A stretch of DNA of 64,000 bases from Sporosarcina obsidiansis (GTDB taxonomy: Bacteria > Bacillota > Bacilli > Bacillales_A > Planococcaceae), in contig NZ_WHVW01000009.1 of NCBI RefSeq assembly GCF_009651005.1, positions 1 to 64,000 of the forward strand, given 5' to 3'. Below are positions 36,656-45,588 of this stretch, one piece after another (position 1 is the stretch's first letter; every line of letters begins with the position of its first letter). Under the pieces are notes generated by a model. The model was not told the DNA's origin. It did no database searches and worked only from the letters and a program-made list of their open reading frames with translations. The translations under genes were made by a program, and so were the position numbers.

Positions 36656-37515
36656 TATTGATCCTCCTCAAACAAATCCATCTGCTTGGTGAGCGGCTGT
36701 CCGTAATCTACACCGACAAGCCCCGCAAACTGTTTGGCATTCTTCGCTGCATGCTGACCGGAATTGTTATTAAAAATGACAAATACTTCTTGTGCCTGTT
36801 GTTCCAGATTTTTGACGATCTTGCTCACGCCTTCTAACTCTGTTTCATTATAGTCATATAAATAACGGACTTTTCTCCAAGCTTTACTATCACCTGACGT
36901 ATTGACCCAGCCACTGTCATTGCGGCCGTGAAGACGCAATAATACTTTCGGATCCGTTACAGTCGGCACGAGCGGGACGCTTCCGTCACCGACTTGTGGT
37001 TCGTCGCAGACAACGTGGATGATGTTCAAACTGCGTAGGAACTCTAGCGTCTTCTTCTGGTAAGCAGGTGAATACCAGGATTGATGGCGAAACTCTACTG
37101 CGATCGGCAACGGCTGCAATTGTTCATGCACATAGCGTATGCGCTCGACGTTTTCTTTCTGACAATCAAACCAGGGCGGGAATTGGACGAGCACCATCGC
37201 AAGCTTGCCTGCCTCTACGAATGAACTCATCGACAATTTAAATAACGAGAACATTTCTTCTTCCGAGTCATATGGTAGTTTGCCACGCTGATGACCCGTG
37301 ACTCCCTGATACGCCTTGACGATGAATTGGAAGTTAGCTGGTGTCTCTTCTGTCCATTTCCGCATCATTTTTTCAGACTGTATAGCATAGAACGTCGAAT
37401 CCAGTTCAACGATCGGAAAATGTTTACTATAATCAACTAATTTTTTATTCGTTGGTGTCTTTTCATTATATAGGCTCGGATGGTCTCCCCATCCTGTCAA
37501 TCCGATATGAATCAT
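36655..37515 (-). CDS. yunF: DUF72 family protein (YunF)
   Basis: A 286-residue TIM-barrel-like protein with the DUF72 signature IGLTGWGDHPSLY, VELDSTFYAI, QFPPWFD and VEFRHQSWY. Function unknown in all relatives I know. AAGGAGG is upstream of the ATG. It heads the yunF-yunE-yunD transcript. Confidence 0.88.
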   Translation of the reverse strand: MIHIGLTGWGDHPSLYNEKTPTNKKLVDYSKHFPIVELDSTFYAIQSEKMMRKWTEETPANFQFIVKAYQGVTGHQRGKLPYDSEEEMFSLFKLSMSSFVEAGKLAMVLVQFPPWFDCQKENVERIRYVHEQLQPLPIAVEFRHQSWYSPAYQKKTLEFLRSLNIIHVVCDEPQVGDGSVPLVPTVTDPKVLLRLHGRNDSGWVNTSGDSKAWRKVRYLYDYNETELEGVSKIVKNLEQQAQEVFVIFNNNSGQHAAKNAKQFAGLVGVDYGQPLTKQMDLFEEDQ

Positions 37516-37678
37516 GGAAAGTCCGCCTCCTTTTACCTTTCTAGTAGTGTATCATACCTTATGTATTTTCGGAAAAATCGTTACTATCTAGTTTGAATAA
37601 TAGCGCTACTCATAGAAACCTTGTAATACTCATAAACGCTGTCCAGACATTTATATCAAACTTTCTAGAATACAAAAA

Positions 37679-37705
37679 ACGTTTCGGATTCTATACCCGA
37701 AACGT
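37679..37705 (-). terminator. Terminator of the rhodanese operon
   Basis: A 9-bp stem (37679-37687 with 37697-37705) followed by six T on the minus strand. Confidence 0.85.
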
Positions 37706-37714
37706 TCTTTGTAG

Positions 37715-38068
37715 TTATCCACGCCATGCACTCATTCCGCCGCGCACATTGATGACATTAGTAAAGCCTGCCTTTTTCAGTTGACCTGCTGCTTTTGAAC
37801 TGCGCATACCGCTTTGACAGATGACGACGACTTCTTGGTCTTTTTTCAAACTAGAGATTTTATTGTTTAATACGTGTAATGGAATGTTTTGAAACTCTTT
37901 AATATGGTTTCCTTTATATTCTGCCGGTGTGCGTACATCCACGAACTGAATCTTTTTATCTTTCAAGATGTTTTTCAGTTCATCCGTCGACATCGTACGT
38001 ATGCCTTTTGCTGGTTTCATACGCCAGACTAAAATTCCGACAAGAAGTGCGATAAAGATCCAACTCAT
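37715..38068 (-). CDS. Membrane-anchored rhodanese-like protein (YqhL-like)
   Basis: A 117-residue protein with an N-terminal helix (about 2-16) and one rhodanese domain: QFVDVRTPAEYKGNHI, active-site Cys in VVICQSGMRSS, and NVRGGMSAWRG. It likely carries sulfane sulfur at the membrane. Closest remembered relative is B. subtilis YqhL. AGGAGG lies just before the ATG and after the stop of the small gene upstream. It is last in the glutaredoxin operon. Confidence 0.88.
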   Translation of the reverse strand: MSWIFIALLVGILVWRMKPAKGIRTMSTDELKNILKDKKIQFVDVRTPAEYKGNHIKEFQNIPLHVLNNKISSLKKDQEVVVICQSGMRSSKAAGQLKKAGFTNVINVRGGMSAWRG

Positions 38069-38087
38069 TTGTGCTGCCTCCTCTTAT

Positions 38088-38240
38088 TTAGCGAGTCCAC
38101 TCCATCATGACAAGTACCACGCCCATCACCACAAACGCTACATGGCCAATGCAAAACCTAGGAAACATCTTCTTCTCTAGCTCCTCGGCTGTTTGGATCG
38201 TGCACGTTCTACATGTGAAGAGCTGTTTGATGCGCTTCAT
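38088..38240 (-). CDS. Small CxxC membrane protein of 50 residues, unknown
   Basis: The start (ATG at 38240) overlaps the glutaredoxin stop by 4 nt (ATGA) and the stop lies 19 nt before the rhodanese start, so it is the middle gene of a three-gene operon. It has a basic N-terminus with CRTC (residues 10-13), a charged EELEKKMF stretch, a further Cys at residue 30 and one C-terminal helix (IGHVAFVVMGVVLVMM). I do not recognise a family. The coupling and composition support translation. Confidence 0.65.
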   Translation of the reverse strand: MKRIKQLFTCRTCTIQTAEELEKKMFPRFCIGHVAFVVMGVVLVMMEWTR

Positions 38241-38473
38241 GCGTCTAAAGCGGCTTGAACACTTGCTGGATCAAACCCTAAAATCCATTTGCCGTTCAAC
38301 AAAGTTTGCGGCACACCCATCTGTCCAGTTATTTCCACCAAGCGCTGACCTGCTGCGGGGTCAGTAGACACATTAATCGTCTCATAAGGAACATGGATCT
38401 CTTCTAAATAGTTTGTCATCATCGTGCAATACGGACAAGTGGATGAAACATAAACAGTTGCTTTTGCAGTCAT
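38237..38473 (-). CDS. Glutaredoxin/NrdH-family protein
   Basis: A 78-residue thioredoxin-fold protein with the active site STCPYCTMM and the cis-Pro motif MGVPQTLLNGKWILGFDP. It should reduce disulfides or persulfides in the cytoplasm. AAGGAG precedes the ATG. It is first in an operon with a 50-residue membrane protein and a rhodanese, and its promoter spacer holds a CsoR/CstR-like palindrome. That context points to reactive sulfur or thiol stress. Confidence 0.88.
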   Translation of the reverse strand: MTAKATVYVSSTCPYCTMMTNYLEEIHVPYETINVSTDPAAGQRLVEITGQMGVPQTLLNGKWILGFDPASVQAALDA

Positions 38474-38506
38474 AATTACAACTCCTTACTAGTAGTTAGT
38501 ATCAAT

Positions 38507-38535
38507 AGTATATACCCCTATAGGTATATAGTCAA
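38507..38535 (-). promoter_or_regulatory. Promoter with CsoR/CstR-like operator in the spacer
   Basis: Minus strand: TTGACT (38530-38535), 17-nt spacer, TATACT (38507-38512). The spacer contains the palindrome TATACC-N6-GGTATA (38511-38528) with a run of four C on the plus strand, the shape of operators bound by CsoR-family repressors such as the persulfide sensor CstR. No cstR gene is in the window. The repressor identity is inferred. Confidence 0.6.
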
Positions 38536-38641
38536 CTAATTGATTTTACATATATTCGTAAGGTCATGATTCAGTTGTTTTTAAGGAAATACATGATAGT
38601 ATATAGATAAGCAAATCTACACTGGAGAGGGGCGATTTATT

Positions 38642-39094
38642 ATGAGTGAAGTGTTATTGCAACAGATTCTGGATGAAATGAAAGGCATCAAAACGGATGT
38701 CTCTGAAATTAAAACGGATGTCAGTGAGCTAAAAAATGATGTGAATCAACTTAAGATGGATGTTACTCAACTTAAGACAGATGTTAGCGAGCTGAAATCA
38801 GATGTCAACATATTGAAGCAAGAGATGCAAGAAGTGAAAAGTGACATAGTAGCTTTGTCGAATGAAGTTTCAGGTTTGAAAGAAGAGCAGAAGTTGACAA
38901 ACGAAAGATTAACTTCTATTGAAAACAAGCAGCAAATTATCTATGGACAAACTGGTTCTTTAACTGCATCCCAATCCAAAACTCTTTCTCTTCTTGAACG
39001 CCTTCAATCCGATGTCGAATTTACGTATCAAAAAACTGCTATGAATGATTTGAAAATTAATCGCATTGAAACACACTCTATTCAAAAACAATGA
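38642..39094 (+). CDS. Coiled-coil protein with seven-residue repeats
   Basis: A 150-residue, highly charged protein predicted to be mostly coiled coil. Residues about 14-60 are near-perfect heptads of the type LKTDVSE/LKNDVNQ, coded by a tandem 21-nt repeat. The rest (EEQKLTNERLTSIENKQQ and on) continues as helix. No membrane segment or signal. GGAGAGGGG lies before the ATG and a strong terminator follows. It transcribes away from the glutaredoxin operon. Function unknown. Confidence 0.7.
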   Translation: MSEVLLQQILDEMKGIKTDVSEIKTDVSELKNDVNQLKMDVTQLKTDVSELKSDVNILKQEMQEVKSDIVALSNEVSGLKEEQKLTNERLTSIENKQQIIYGQTGSLTASQSKTLSLLERLQSDVEFTYQKTAMNDLKINRIETHSIQKQ

Positions 39095-39120
39095 ACAGAA
39101 GCAAATTCTTTAATAAGATT

Positions 39121-39162
39121 AAAACAAGACTGCCATTAGTGGAAAACTGGTAGTCTTGTTTT
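39121..39162. terminator. Bidirectional terminator
   Basis: A 14- to 15-bp stem (39121-39135 with 39148-39162) with T-run on the plus side and AT-rich sequence on the other. It may also serve the urease-nickel operon, whose last gene ends at 39335. The 240-nt interval otherwise holds nothing I can assign. Confidence 0.85.
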
Positions 39163-39334
39163 TTATGTTGCACTTTTAATGCTCTGCAATTTACACCTCT
39201 AGCCATCCATACTATTCTTCAGCCCACTGCTCAATGGGATCATTCCACAAACCTATATCTACCTGCTTCTTTTTTCACTTCCAACACCGTGATGGCGGCA
39301 TGATTTCTCTCAGCATAAATCAAACAGACAAACT

Positions 39335-40003
39335 TCAAAGCAGTTGTTTCAACTTCCCATCTTCCAACTCAAAAATCGTAGAACATATGGATCTCACAAT
39401 ATCTAGATCATGTGAAATAAATAAGATCGTCATATCCGTATCTTTTTGAATCTCAACTAACAATGAAATTAACTCTTTTTGATTCAGACGATCTAGATTG
39501 GAAACAATTTCATCACATACCAGTAGGGAAGGTTTCATCAGTAATGCACGTAGCACGTTCACTCTTTGTTTTTCTCCACCACTTAATTGCGATGGATACA
39601 CGTTAAGTATGCTCGGAGATAAATTCATCTTCCGCAGCATTTCGTTATGATGGCTCCCCCACTTTTCTTTCTTCACAATGAGTACTTCTTCCAATACTTT
39701 TCGAATTGTCCAGGATGGATTCAATGCGGCAGTAGCATTTTGAAAAACAATTTGGACTTGCTTATAATAATGTTTTTTGTCTATTTGTGAAATTGGCGTC
39801 TGACCCAAATAAATCGTTCCATTTGTCGGCTCTTCCAATCTCATGACTAATCGAGATAACGTACTTTTTCCACTGCCACTTCGTCCGATTAAGCCTGTAA
39901 TCTGGCCGTAAGGTACGAACATATCACAATTATCTAAAACCACTTTCTCTTTTTTTCTAACGGAATAAACTTTTGTCACATTACGAATTTCAAGGTTTGC
40001 CAT
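39335..40003 (-). CDS. nikE: Nickel/peptide-type ABC transporter ATPase (NikE-like)
   Basis: A 222-residue ATP-binding subunit with Walker A GRSGSGKST, Q-loop QIVFQNAT, signature QLSGGEKQR, Walker B LLVCDEI and the switch His in FISHDLD. It is shorter than most NikE/OppF proteins because the C-terminal oligopeptide-type tail is missing. It is last gene of the urease-nickel operon, 3 nt after nikD. Nickel is inferred from context. Confidence 0.8.
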   Translation of the reverse strand: MANLEIRNVTKVYSVRKKEKVVLDNCDMFVPYGQITGLIGRSGSGKSTLSRLVMRLEEPTNGTIYLGQTPISQIDKKHYYKQVQIVFQNATAALNPSWTIRKVLEEVLIVKKEKWGSHHNEMLRKMNLSPSILNVYPSQLSGGEKQRVNVLRALLMKPSLLVCDEIVSNLDRLNQKELISLLVEIQKDTDMTILFISHDLDIVRSICSTIFELEDGKLKQLL

Positions 40004-40006
40004 ACT

Positions 40007-40768
40007 TTATTCCACCATTCGAAAACTGCTATTTACTAACTGCTTTGTGTAAGAATGTTTTGGACTATTTAATAGGATGTCTGACTTTCCACTTTCAACA
40101 ACGGCCCCTTGAAACATCACGATCACCTCATCCGCCAGTTCTTTCACAACATCAATATCATGTGTGATTAAAAAAATCGTCGTACCCATTTCACGATTCA
40201 TCTCTACTACCGTTTTTATGAAAGCCTTTTGACTATAGAGATCCAAACCAGAAGTAGGTTCATCAGCTATTAATAGAGATGGCTTTTTATATAATGCACA
40301 AGCAATCATACACCGTTGCAGCATTCCTCCTGAGAGTTCAAATGGATACTTTTCACAGACATCATTAGACAAATGTAGTCGACTAAAAATCGGTGACATT
40401 CTCTCCAAAAACGTTGAATATCCAATTGTACGCTTTCCTTCAGACAAAGCGAATAATTGTTTCCCCAATCTTACAGAAGGATTGAAACTATTGAATGCAT
40501 CTTGAAGTATCACAAAGACTTCATCCCTGCGAAAGGAGTGGAGCTCTTCAACTGACATGCCGAACAAACTTCTAACTCCGAATAAAATATCTCCTGAAAC
40601 TCGCATCTCTTTCGGAAGCATGCCCAGAATCGCCAACAGTGTAAGACTTTTCCCACTGCCACTCTCTCCGATCATCGTCGAGATCTTTCCGTGTTTAATC
40701 AAAAAACTAGCATGTTTCACAATATGTTGCTCATCCAAGCCAATTGAAAGTTCTTTTATTTCAAGCAT
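40007..40768 (-). CDS. nikD: Nickel/peptide-type ABC transporter ATPase (NikD-like)
   Basis: A 253-residue ATPase with Walker A GESGSGKSL, Q-loop FVILQDAFNSFNP, signature ELSGGMLQR, Walker B LLIADEPTSGLD and the switch His in LITHDID. It pairs with NikE to energise the NikBC channel. GGGAGG lies 6-7 nt before the ATG, overlapping the end of nikC. Nickel specificity is inferred from the urease genes. Confidence 0.82.
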   Translation of the reverse strand: MLEIKELSIGLDEQHIVKHASFLIKHGKISTMIGESGSGKSLTLLAILGMLPKEMRVSGDILFGVRSLFGMSVEELHSFRRDEVFVILQDAFNSFNPSVRLGKQLFALSEGKRTIGYSTFLERMSPIFSRLHLSNDVCEKYPFELSGGMLQRCMIACALYKKPSLLIADEPTSGLDLYSQKAFIKTVVEMNREMGTTIFLITHDIDVVKELADEVIVMFQGAVVESGKSDILLNSPKHSYTKQLVNSSFRMVE

Positions 40769-41572
40769 TCATTGACCTCCCTTCGCTTTTATTGAGGAAC
40801 TGCCAATCATATTAATTGCCAACACCGTGAAAATAATGAGAAGTCCCGGGAAAAGGCCAATCCACCAAGCGCCCGCAATGAAATCACTTTGTGCATGATA
40901 TAGCATATTCCCCCATGAAGGTACTGCTGGTGGAACTCCAATGCCAAGAAAACTTAGTGAAACCTCCACGAAGATTGCACCTGCAAAGTTAAATAGGGTG
41001 ACTACAAAAACTGCTTGAATACTATTTCTCAACAAATGGTCCAAAATGATTTTCCATGAGGGTGTACCGATCATTTTTGCCATTTGAACAAATTCCATTT
41101 GATTCAGTTTTAAAAACTCTGTCCGAATCATGCGGGCCGTCGTATACCAACTTGTTAAACCAATAATGAGTATCATGCTCCAAATATTCCCCTGCATGAA
41201 CGCTTGACATACTAAAATGATTAAGATGGAAGGAATGGTAAGCAAAACTTCTACTATACGCATCATAACTGTATCTAGCACTCCACCCAAATAGCCACTT
41301 ATTCCCCCATAAATCAATCCAATTATGAATGAAAGTATGGTCGCCACAGTAGCTACAGTTAATGTTACCTTTCCTCCCTGTATCAACCTTGTCAAAACGT
41401 CCCTTCCTAAATGATCGGTGCCAAATAAATGACTTCCATTTGGCGATTCATATACCTCACTCATATTCATAGTATTTGCATCATATGGAGTTAAATAAGA
41501 GGAAAATAGCGTGACGAGAAAGACTACCAATAAGAAACTCCAACAAAACATTTGCTTTTTATGCGTACTCAC
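40769..41572 (-). CDS. nikC: Nickel/peptide-type ABC permease (NikC-like)
   Basis: A 267-residue permease of the DppC/NikC family with six or so helices. It has the EAA-loop region (EFVQMAKMIGTPSWKIILDHLLRN) and N-terminal SPNGSHLFGTDHLGRDVLTRLIQGG, the family hallmark. The GTG start overlaps the nikB stop by 4 nt (GTGA). Confidence 0.83.
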   Translation of the reverse strand: MSTHKKQMFCWSFLLVVFLVTLFSSYLTPYDANTMNMSEVYESPNGSHLFGTDHLGRDVLTRLIQGGKVTLTVATVATILSFIIGLIYGGISGYLGGVLDTVMMRIVEVLLTIPSILIILVCQAFMQGNIWSMILIIGLTSWYTTARMIRTEFLKLNQMEFVQMAKMIGTPSWKIILDHLLRNSIQAVFVVTLFNFAGAIFVEVSLSFLGIGVPPAVPSWGNMLYHAQSDFIAGAWWIGLFPGLLIIFTVLAINMIGSSSIKAKGGQ

Positions 41573-42537
41573 CGAACTCCCTCTTTTCTAATTTGAGGAT
41601 TCACGATGTATAAAATGCAATCTGCAATAAATAACGTCACGACAACGAATATTCCCATCGTTAAGACACCGCCCATGAGCACAGGAAAGTCTTTACTGCT
41701 TACTGCTTTGACAAGTAGCTGGCCGAGTCCCCCAAAAGAAAACAACGATTCAATGATGACAGAGCCGCCAAAAAAAGAAGGTAGCGTCATCGCAAAGTAA
41801 CTAATATAAGGTGAAAGTGCATTTTTCAAAATACCCCGTTCTATAGTTTTTTTATCCACACCATTCGCATTCATCACCAAAACGTAATACTTTGTATTCT
41901 CCACGATGACACTCTCTTGCAAAAACCTTGCATACAACCCAACATGTGAAACGACGAGGACGGTGACAGGTAACACTAAATGCGTTAGACGATCTAAAAG
42001 GGACCCGTCACTACCTATACTCTTCATACCTGACGATGGCAATAATCCGAGTTGCAATGAAAATAGCCAAATCAATACGAGCCCTAACCAAAATGCAGGG
42101 ATGGAAGACATGATGATAGATAAATTCGAAACTAGTTTAGAAAGAATTGAGTCTTTTTTCATCCCTGCTTTCAAACCAAGAGGAATCGATAGTGCAATAA
42201 TTAATAACAATGAAACGGCAACTAGCACAATCGTGTTCGGAACTTTTTCCGAAAGTATGTCCACTACAGGTCTGCCCTCTTTAGAAGAATAGCCCAAGTT
42301 TTTCTGTGTAGCTTCTTGCAACCATGAAAAATATCTTTCCATCATCGGCCGATTCAAATCAAATGTTTCATTGATGCGTTCAATTTCTGAAGCGTTCAAT
42401 GTTTGGGCATTGCCACCATAATAGGAAGCAGCTAAATTCCCCGGTGCTTGGTCCAACATCCAAAAAGAAAAAAAGCTTACGACAATGAGCACGACTATGC
42501 CCATCATCATTCGCTTTATCATCCACTTAACGGTCAT
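41569..42537 (-). CDS. nikB: Nickel/peptide-type ABC permease (NikB-like)
   Basis: A 322-residue permease of the DppB/NikB family with about six helices. The ATG at 42537 is chosen because GAGGAG lies 10 nt before it. The reading frame stays open to 42588 inside nikA but has no better start. It overlaps the nikA end by 11 nt. Confidence 0.83.
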   Translation of the reverse strand: MTVKWMIKRMMMGIVVLIVVSFFSFWMLDQAPGNLAASYYGGNAQTLNASEIERINETFDLNRPMMERYFSWLQEATQKNLGYSSKEGRPVVDILSEKVPNTIVLVAVSLLLIIALSIPLGLKAGMKKDSILSKLVSNLSIIMSSIPAFWLGLVLIWLFSLQLGLLPSSGMKSIGSDGSLLDRLTHLVLPVTVLVVSHVGLYARFLQESVIVENTKYYVLVMNANGVDKKTIERGILKNALSPYISYFAMTLPSFFGGSVIIESLFSFGGLGQLLVKAVSSKDFPVLMGGVLTMGIFVVVTLFIADCILYIVNPQIRKEGVR

Positions 42538-44107
42538 TCCATTGCCACTCCTCGACATTCCATAAGAATCCGGATCCATGGTGACCAAGAGTCCGTTCCT
42601 TCACTCCTGTAATATTTTTATTCATCCCATACACCGCATCCATATAGGCAATATAAATAAAAGGAGGATCTTCTGCTAATTCATATTGAAGTTGCTCGTA
42701 AATTTGTTTACGTTTCTCTTCATCCACCGTTTTTCTTCCTTCTGTTATGAGCTGATCCACTTTTTCATTGGAATAACTTCCATAGTTATAACCTGAACTA
42801 GTCAAACTTGCTTCATCTGAATGAAATAAATTATAAGTATGGTGGTCTGCATCGTATGGACTTCCCCAACCAATCATAAATGCATCGGTTTCTTCAATTT
42901 GAATAGCACTCCAGTCCAGAGCCGCCACATCCACATCCGCTCCCACTTCCTTAAAGCTTTCAGATAAGTAATTCGCCATATCTACTCGGACTTCATCCGT
43001 TATCGGAGATGTGATGGTAAACGCCAGCTTTTCAGTTCCTTTGTACCGGAAGCCATCCGTTCTTTTTTTCCAACCTGCACTCTCCAATAATTCGTTTGCC
43101 TTTTCAATATGATAACTGTACTTCTCAATGTCGGAATTCTGATAGGTATTCTTTTGTAAAGGCGAATAGGCTACTTCCCCAAATCCAAACAAAATTCCTT
43201 TTACCATATTTTCGCGATCGGTTGCAAAACTCAATGCTTTTCGTACATTCACATCTTGAAAGATCTCATGATTCATATTAAAGAGCATACCTCGATAATC
43301 AGCAGAGTCAATATCATAGAGCGTAATAGAATCCTCTTTCGAGACAGCTTTCACTTGAGATGGGTCGAGCAAGGCAACATCCACCTCGCCTGTTTTTAAT
43401 TGCAAAGCACGCATTGTACTATCCTCGATAAATTTAAAAACGACGTGATCAATAGATGGAACAGTTCCAAAAAACTCAGGAAATGCTTTCAGTGATAAGT
43501 AGTCTCCACTATTCCATTCCTCTATTTGATAAGGACCTGCTCCGATTGGCGACCGATTAAATGCGGAGTCTCGCATCGTCTCTCCTTCAAATGCGTGTTT
43601 TGGCAGAATCGGTACGGTCATCTTATCTAGAAAGGGGCTGAATGGATACTTTAATGTGATAACGACTTGACCTTGCGTATTTTTTTCAACTGTATCTACC
43701 GCAATAAAATCCGACTTCAAATATGAAGCATTTTGGTCATCCAATATACTTTCTATCGTAAAGACCACATCATCTGCGGAGAGTAGTGTTCCGTCATGAA
43801 AATGGATGTTCTCTTTTAACGTAAATGTATACGTCAATAAGTCTTCTGAAATATCTACTTGCTGTGCAATATCATTTTGCGGTATATTGTTTTCATCAAA
43901 ACGGAGTAATCCTCTAAAAAGTAAAGCATCTACGTTCGTCTCTTCAAGTAGTGGATTTAAACCCGCAAACTCTGACTCTGAAGCATACACTATTCGATTT
44001 TCTTTGCTCCCACTCTCTTCTGAAGCAGGATCAGCAGAAGGTTTGCCGCATGCGCTTACTACCAATAACAGAACGAATAACATACTCAAATACTTTCTAT
44101 TCCACAT
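42527..44107 (-). CDS. nikA: Nickel/peptide-type substrate-binding lipoprotein (NikA-like)
   Basis: An extracellular solute-binding protein of family 5, 526 residues. The signal peptide ends in the lipobox LVVSAC (Cys 20), so it should be lipid-anchored outside the membrane. Family segments include LTYTFTLKENIHFHDGTLLSADDVVFT and SPIGAGPYQIEEW. The ATG at 44107 has AAAGGA 10 nt upstream. In this operon it probably captures nickel, perhaps as a chelate. A peptide role cannot be excluded from sequence. Confidence 0.82.
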   Translation of the reverse strand: MWNRKYLSMLFVLLLVVSACGKPSADPASEESGSKENRIVYASESEFAGLNPLLEETNVDALLFRGLLRFDENNIPQNDIAQQVDISEDLLTYTFTLKENIHFHDGTLLSADDVVFTIESILDDQNASYLKSDFIAVDTVEKNTQGQVVITLKYPFSPFLDKMTVPILPKHAFEGETMRDSAFNRSPIGAGPYQIEEWNSGDYLSLKAFPEFFGTVPSIDHVVFKFIEDSTMRALQLKTGEVDVALLDPSQVKAVSKEDSITLYDIDSADYRGMLFNMNHEIFQDVNVRKALSFATDRENMVKGILFGFGEVAYSPLQKNTYQNSDIEKYSYHIEKANELLESAGWKKRTDGFRYKGTEKLAFTITSPITDEVRVDMANYLSESFKEVGADVDVAALDWSAIQIEETDAFMIGWGSPYDADHHTYNLFHSDEASLTSSGYNYGSYSNEKVDQLITEGRKTVDEEKRKQIYEQLQYELAEDPPFIYIAYMDAVYGMNKNITGVKERTLGHHGSGFLWNVEEWQWNDR

Positions 44108-44189
44108 GCTTTTCAATTCCTTTTCCCAAAATTATAACATTCAATTAAAGACGATCCGAAAACAGCTCGAATACTCTCTTCAACTCTTC

Positions 44190-44957
44190 TTACATCTCCC
44201 ATTGTTCTTCACTCAAAAAGCGGCAATGTATGGCATTACGATCCAAACGCGTAATGGCGACTTTTACAGATGAATGGTTCAAGAACGTTTGCTGAATTTC
44301 ACGTACATCCAAAGTTTGTACGTTCGGTGATACTACCCAAATCGATCCAATATATTGTGCGTTCTCCAACATTCCAATCGCTTGCAAATTCATTTCACCG
44401 GGCTTTAATGACAGTGAGTCGAGGGCTATTAACTGACCGTCCATGTGAAGCGATAACTTCGAACGAAAACTTTCAAAATCAAATATTTCCCCTCTTTTTT
44501 CACGTCCTGGTGCAATAATTTCACCCCAGATCAAAGTCGATGTCGAACACATTTCAATCGTTGTCGACATTTCAAACCGAGCTTCACGAAAAGGGATAAT
44601 GACTTCTGGCATCCATTCTAACCGTGCATGCTCCCCCACTTTTACAACAATTTCTTGCACACATACTTTTTCATTCGGAGATGGATAGATCTTGAGGGCA
44701 GACTGCTGAATCATGGTCACATTCGCATCTTTACCAATAGTGATCGTAATATCATTTCGATCACCTGCAACCATTCCTCCTGAAGATTCCATAATATAGA
44801 CAGTGGCGCGATCTTTCGGACCATCATATAATGCACGGCTCGCTTTTAATGGCGGCTGTTGAAAAACGAAAGGCATTTTTGTCATGCCTCTCCTCATTTC
44901 GAATCCAAGTTGTAATACGCCATGATGCACGTATTGCCCTTTTGAATTAATTGCCAC
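44190..44957 (-). CDS. ureD: Urease accessory protein UreD (UreH)
   Basis: A 255-residue chaperone that binds apo-urease and helps UreF and UreG deliver nickel. Family segments are [37 protein letters not shown] and [18 protein letters not shown] start overlaps the ureG end by 11 nt. The 82-nt gap to nikA holds no clear terminator, so transcription can continue. Confidence 0.92.
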   Translation of the reverse strand: MAINSKGQYVHHGVLQLGFEMRRGMTKMPFVFQQPPLKASRALYDGPKDRATVYIMESSGGMVAGDRNDITITIGKDANVTMIQQSALKIYPSPNEKVCVQEIVVKVGEHARLEWMPEVIIPFREARFEMSTTIEMCSTSTLIWGEIIAPGREKRGEIFDFESFRSKLSLHMDGQLIALDSLSLKPGEMNLQAIGMLENAQYIGSIWVVSPNVQTLDVREIQQTFLNHSSVKVAITRLDRNAIHCRFLSEEQWEM

Positions 44958-45570
44958 TTGTCGTCATACCTTCAAGTAATAAGTGTCGTTGAATCCATTC
45001 TACAACTTTATCTACGTTTTTTTGTGTGCGCACATCAGCAAAAATATAAGGTCTACCTTCACGCATTTTTTCTACATCCCCATGCATGATCTCAAGATCT
45101 ACTCCTACATGAGGTGCCAATTCTGTTTTATTAATCAACAACAAATCCGAACGCGTTAATGCAGGTCCACCTTTACGCGGAATATCCTGTCCTTCCGCTA
45201 CATCAATTACATAAATATAGGCATCTACTAATTCAGGACTAAACGTAGCAGATAAATTATCTCCGCCACTTTCAACAAAAATAATATCCAAATCCTCAAA
45301 ACGTTCATTCAGTTCATCAATTGCCGAGAAGTTCATTGATGCGTCTTCGCGAATCGCCGTATGTGGACATCCACCCGTCTCCACTCCAATAATTTGGTTC
45401 TCATCTAACACACCATTTTGAATTAAAAACTGTGCATCTTCCCGTGTATAAATATCATTTGTAATAACCGCCACTTTATAATCTTGGTACATCATTCGAG
45501 TTAATTGATCCACGAGTGATGTTTTGCCTGATCCAACTGGTCCGCCAATTCCTAATCGTACTGGTTTCAT
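44947..45570 (-). CDS. ureG: Urease accessory GTPase UreG
   Basis: A 207-residue SIMIBI-class GTPase that drives nickel insertion into urease. P-loop [10 protein letters not shown] near the N-terminus, the nickel-binding CPH motif in [15 protein letters not shown], and the NKTEL guanine-specificity motif are all present. GAGGAGG precedes the ATG. Confidence 0.95.
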   Translation of the reverse strand: MKPVRLGIGGPVGSGKTSLVDQLTRMMYQDYKVAVITNDIYTREDAQFLIQNGVLDENQIIGVETGGCPHTAIREDASMNFSAIDELNERFEDLDIIFVESGGDNLSATFSPELVDAYIYVIDVAEGQDIPRKGGPALTRSDLLLINKTELAPHVGVDLEIMHGDVEKMREGRPYIFADVRTQKNVDKVVEWIQRHLLLEGMTTSGN

Positions 45571-45588
45571 AAAAATCCTCCTCGAATA

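Noticed and set aside
39234-39449. A small plus-strand gene downstream of the coiled-coil gene
   Set aside because: It overlaps the end of nikE on the other strand and has no ribosome site or family features.
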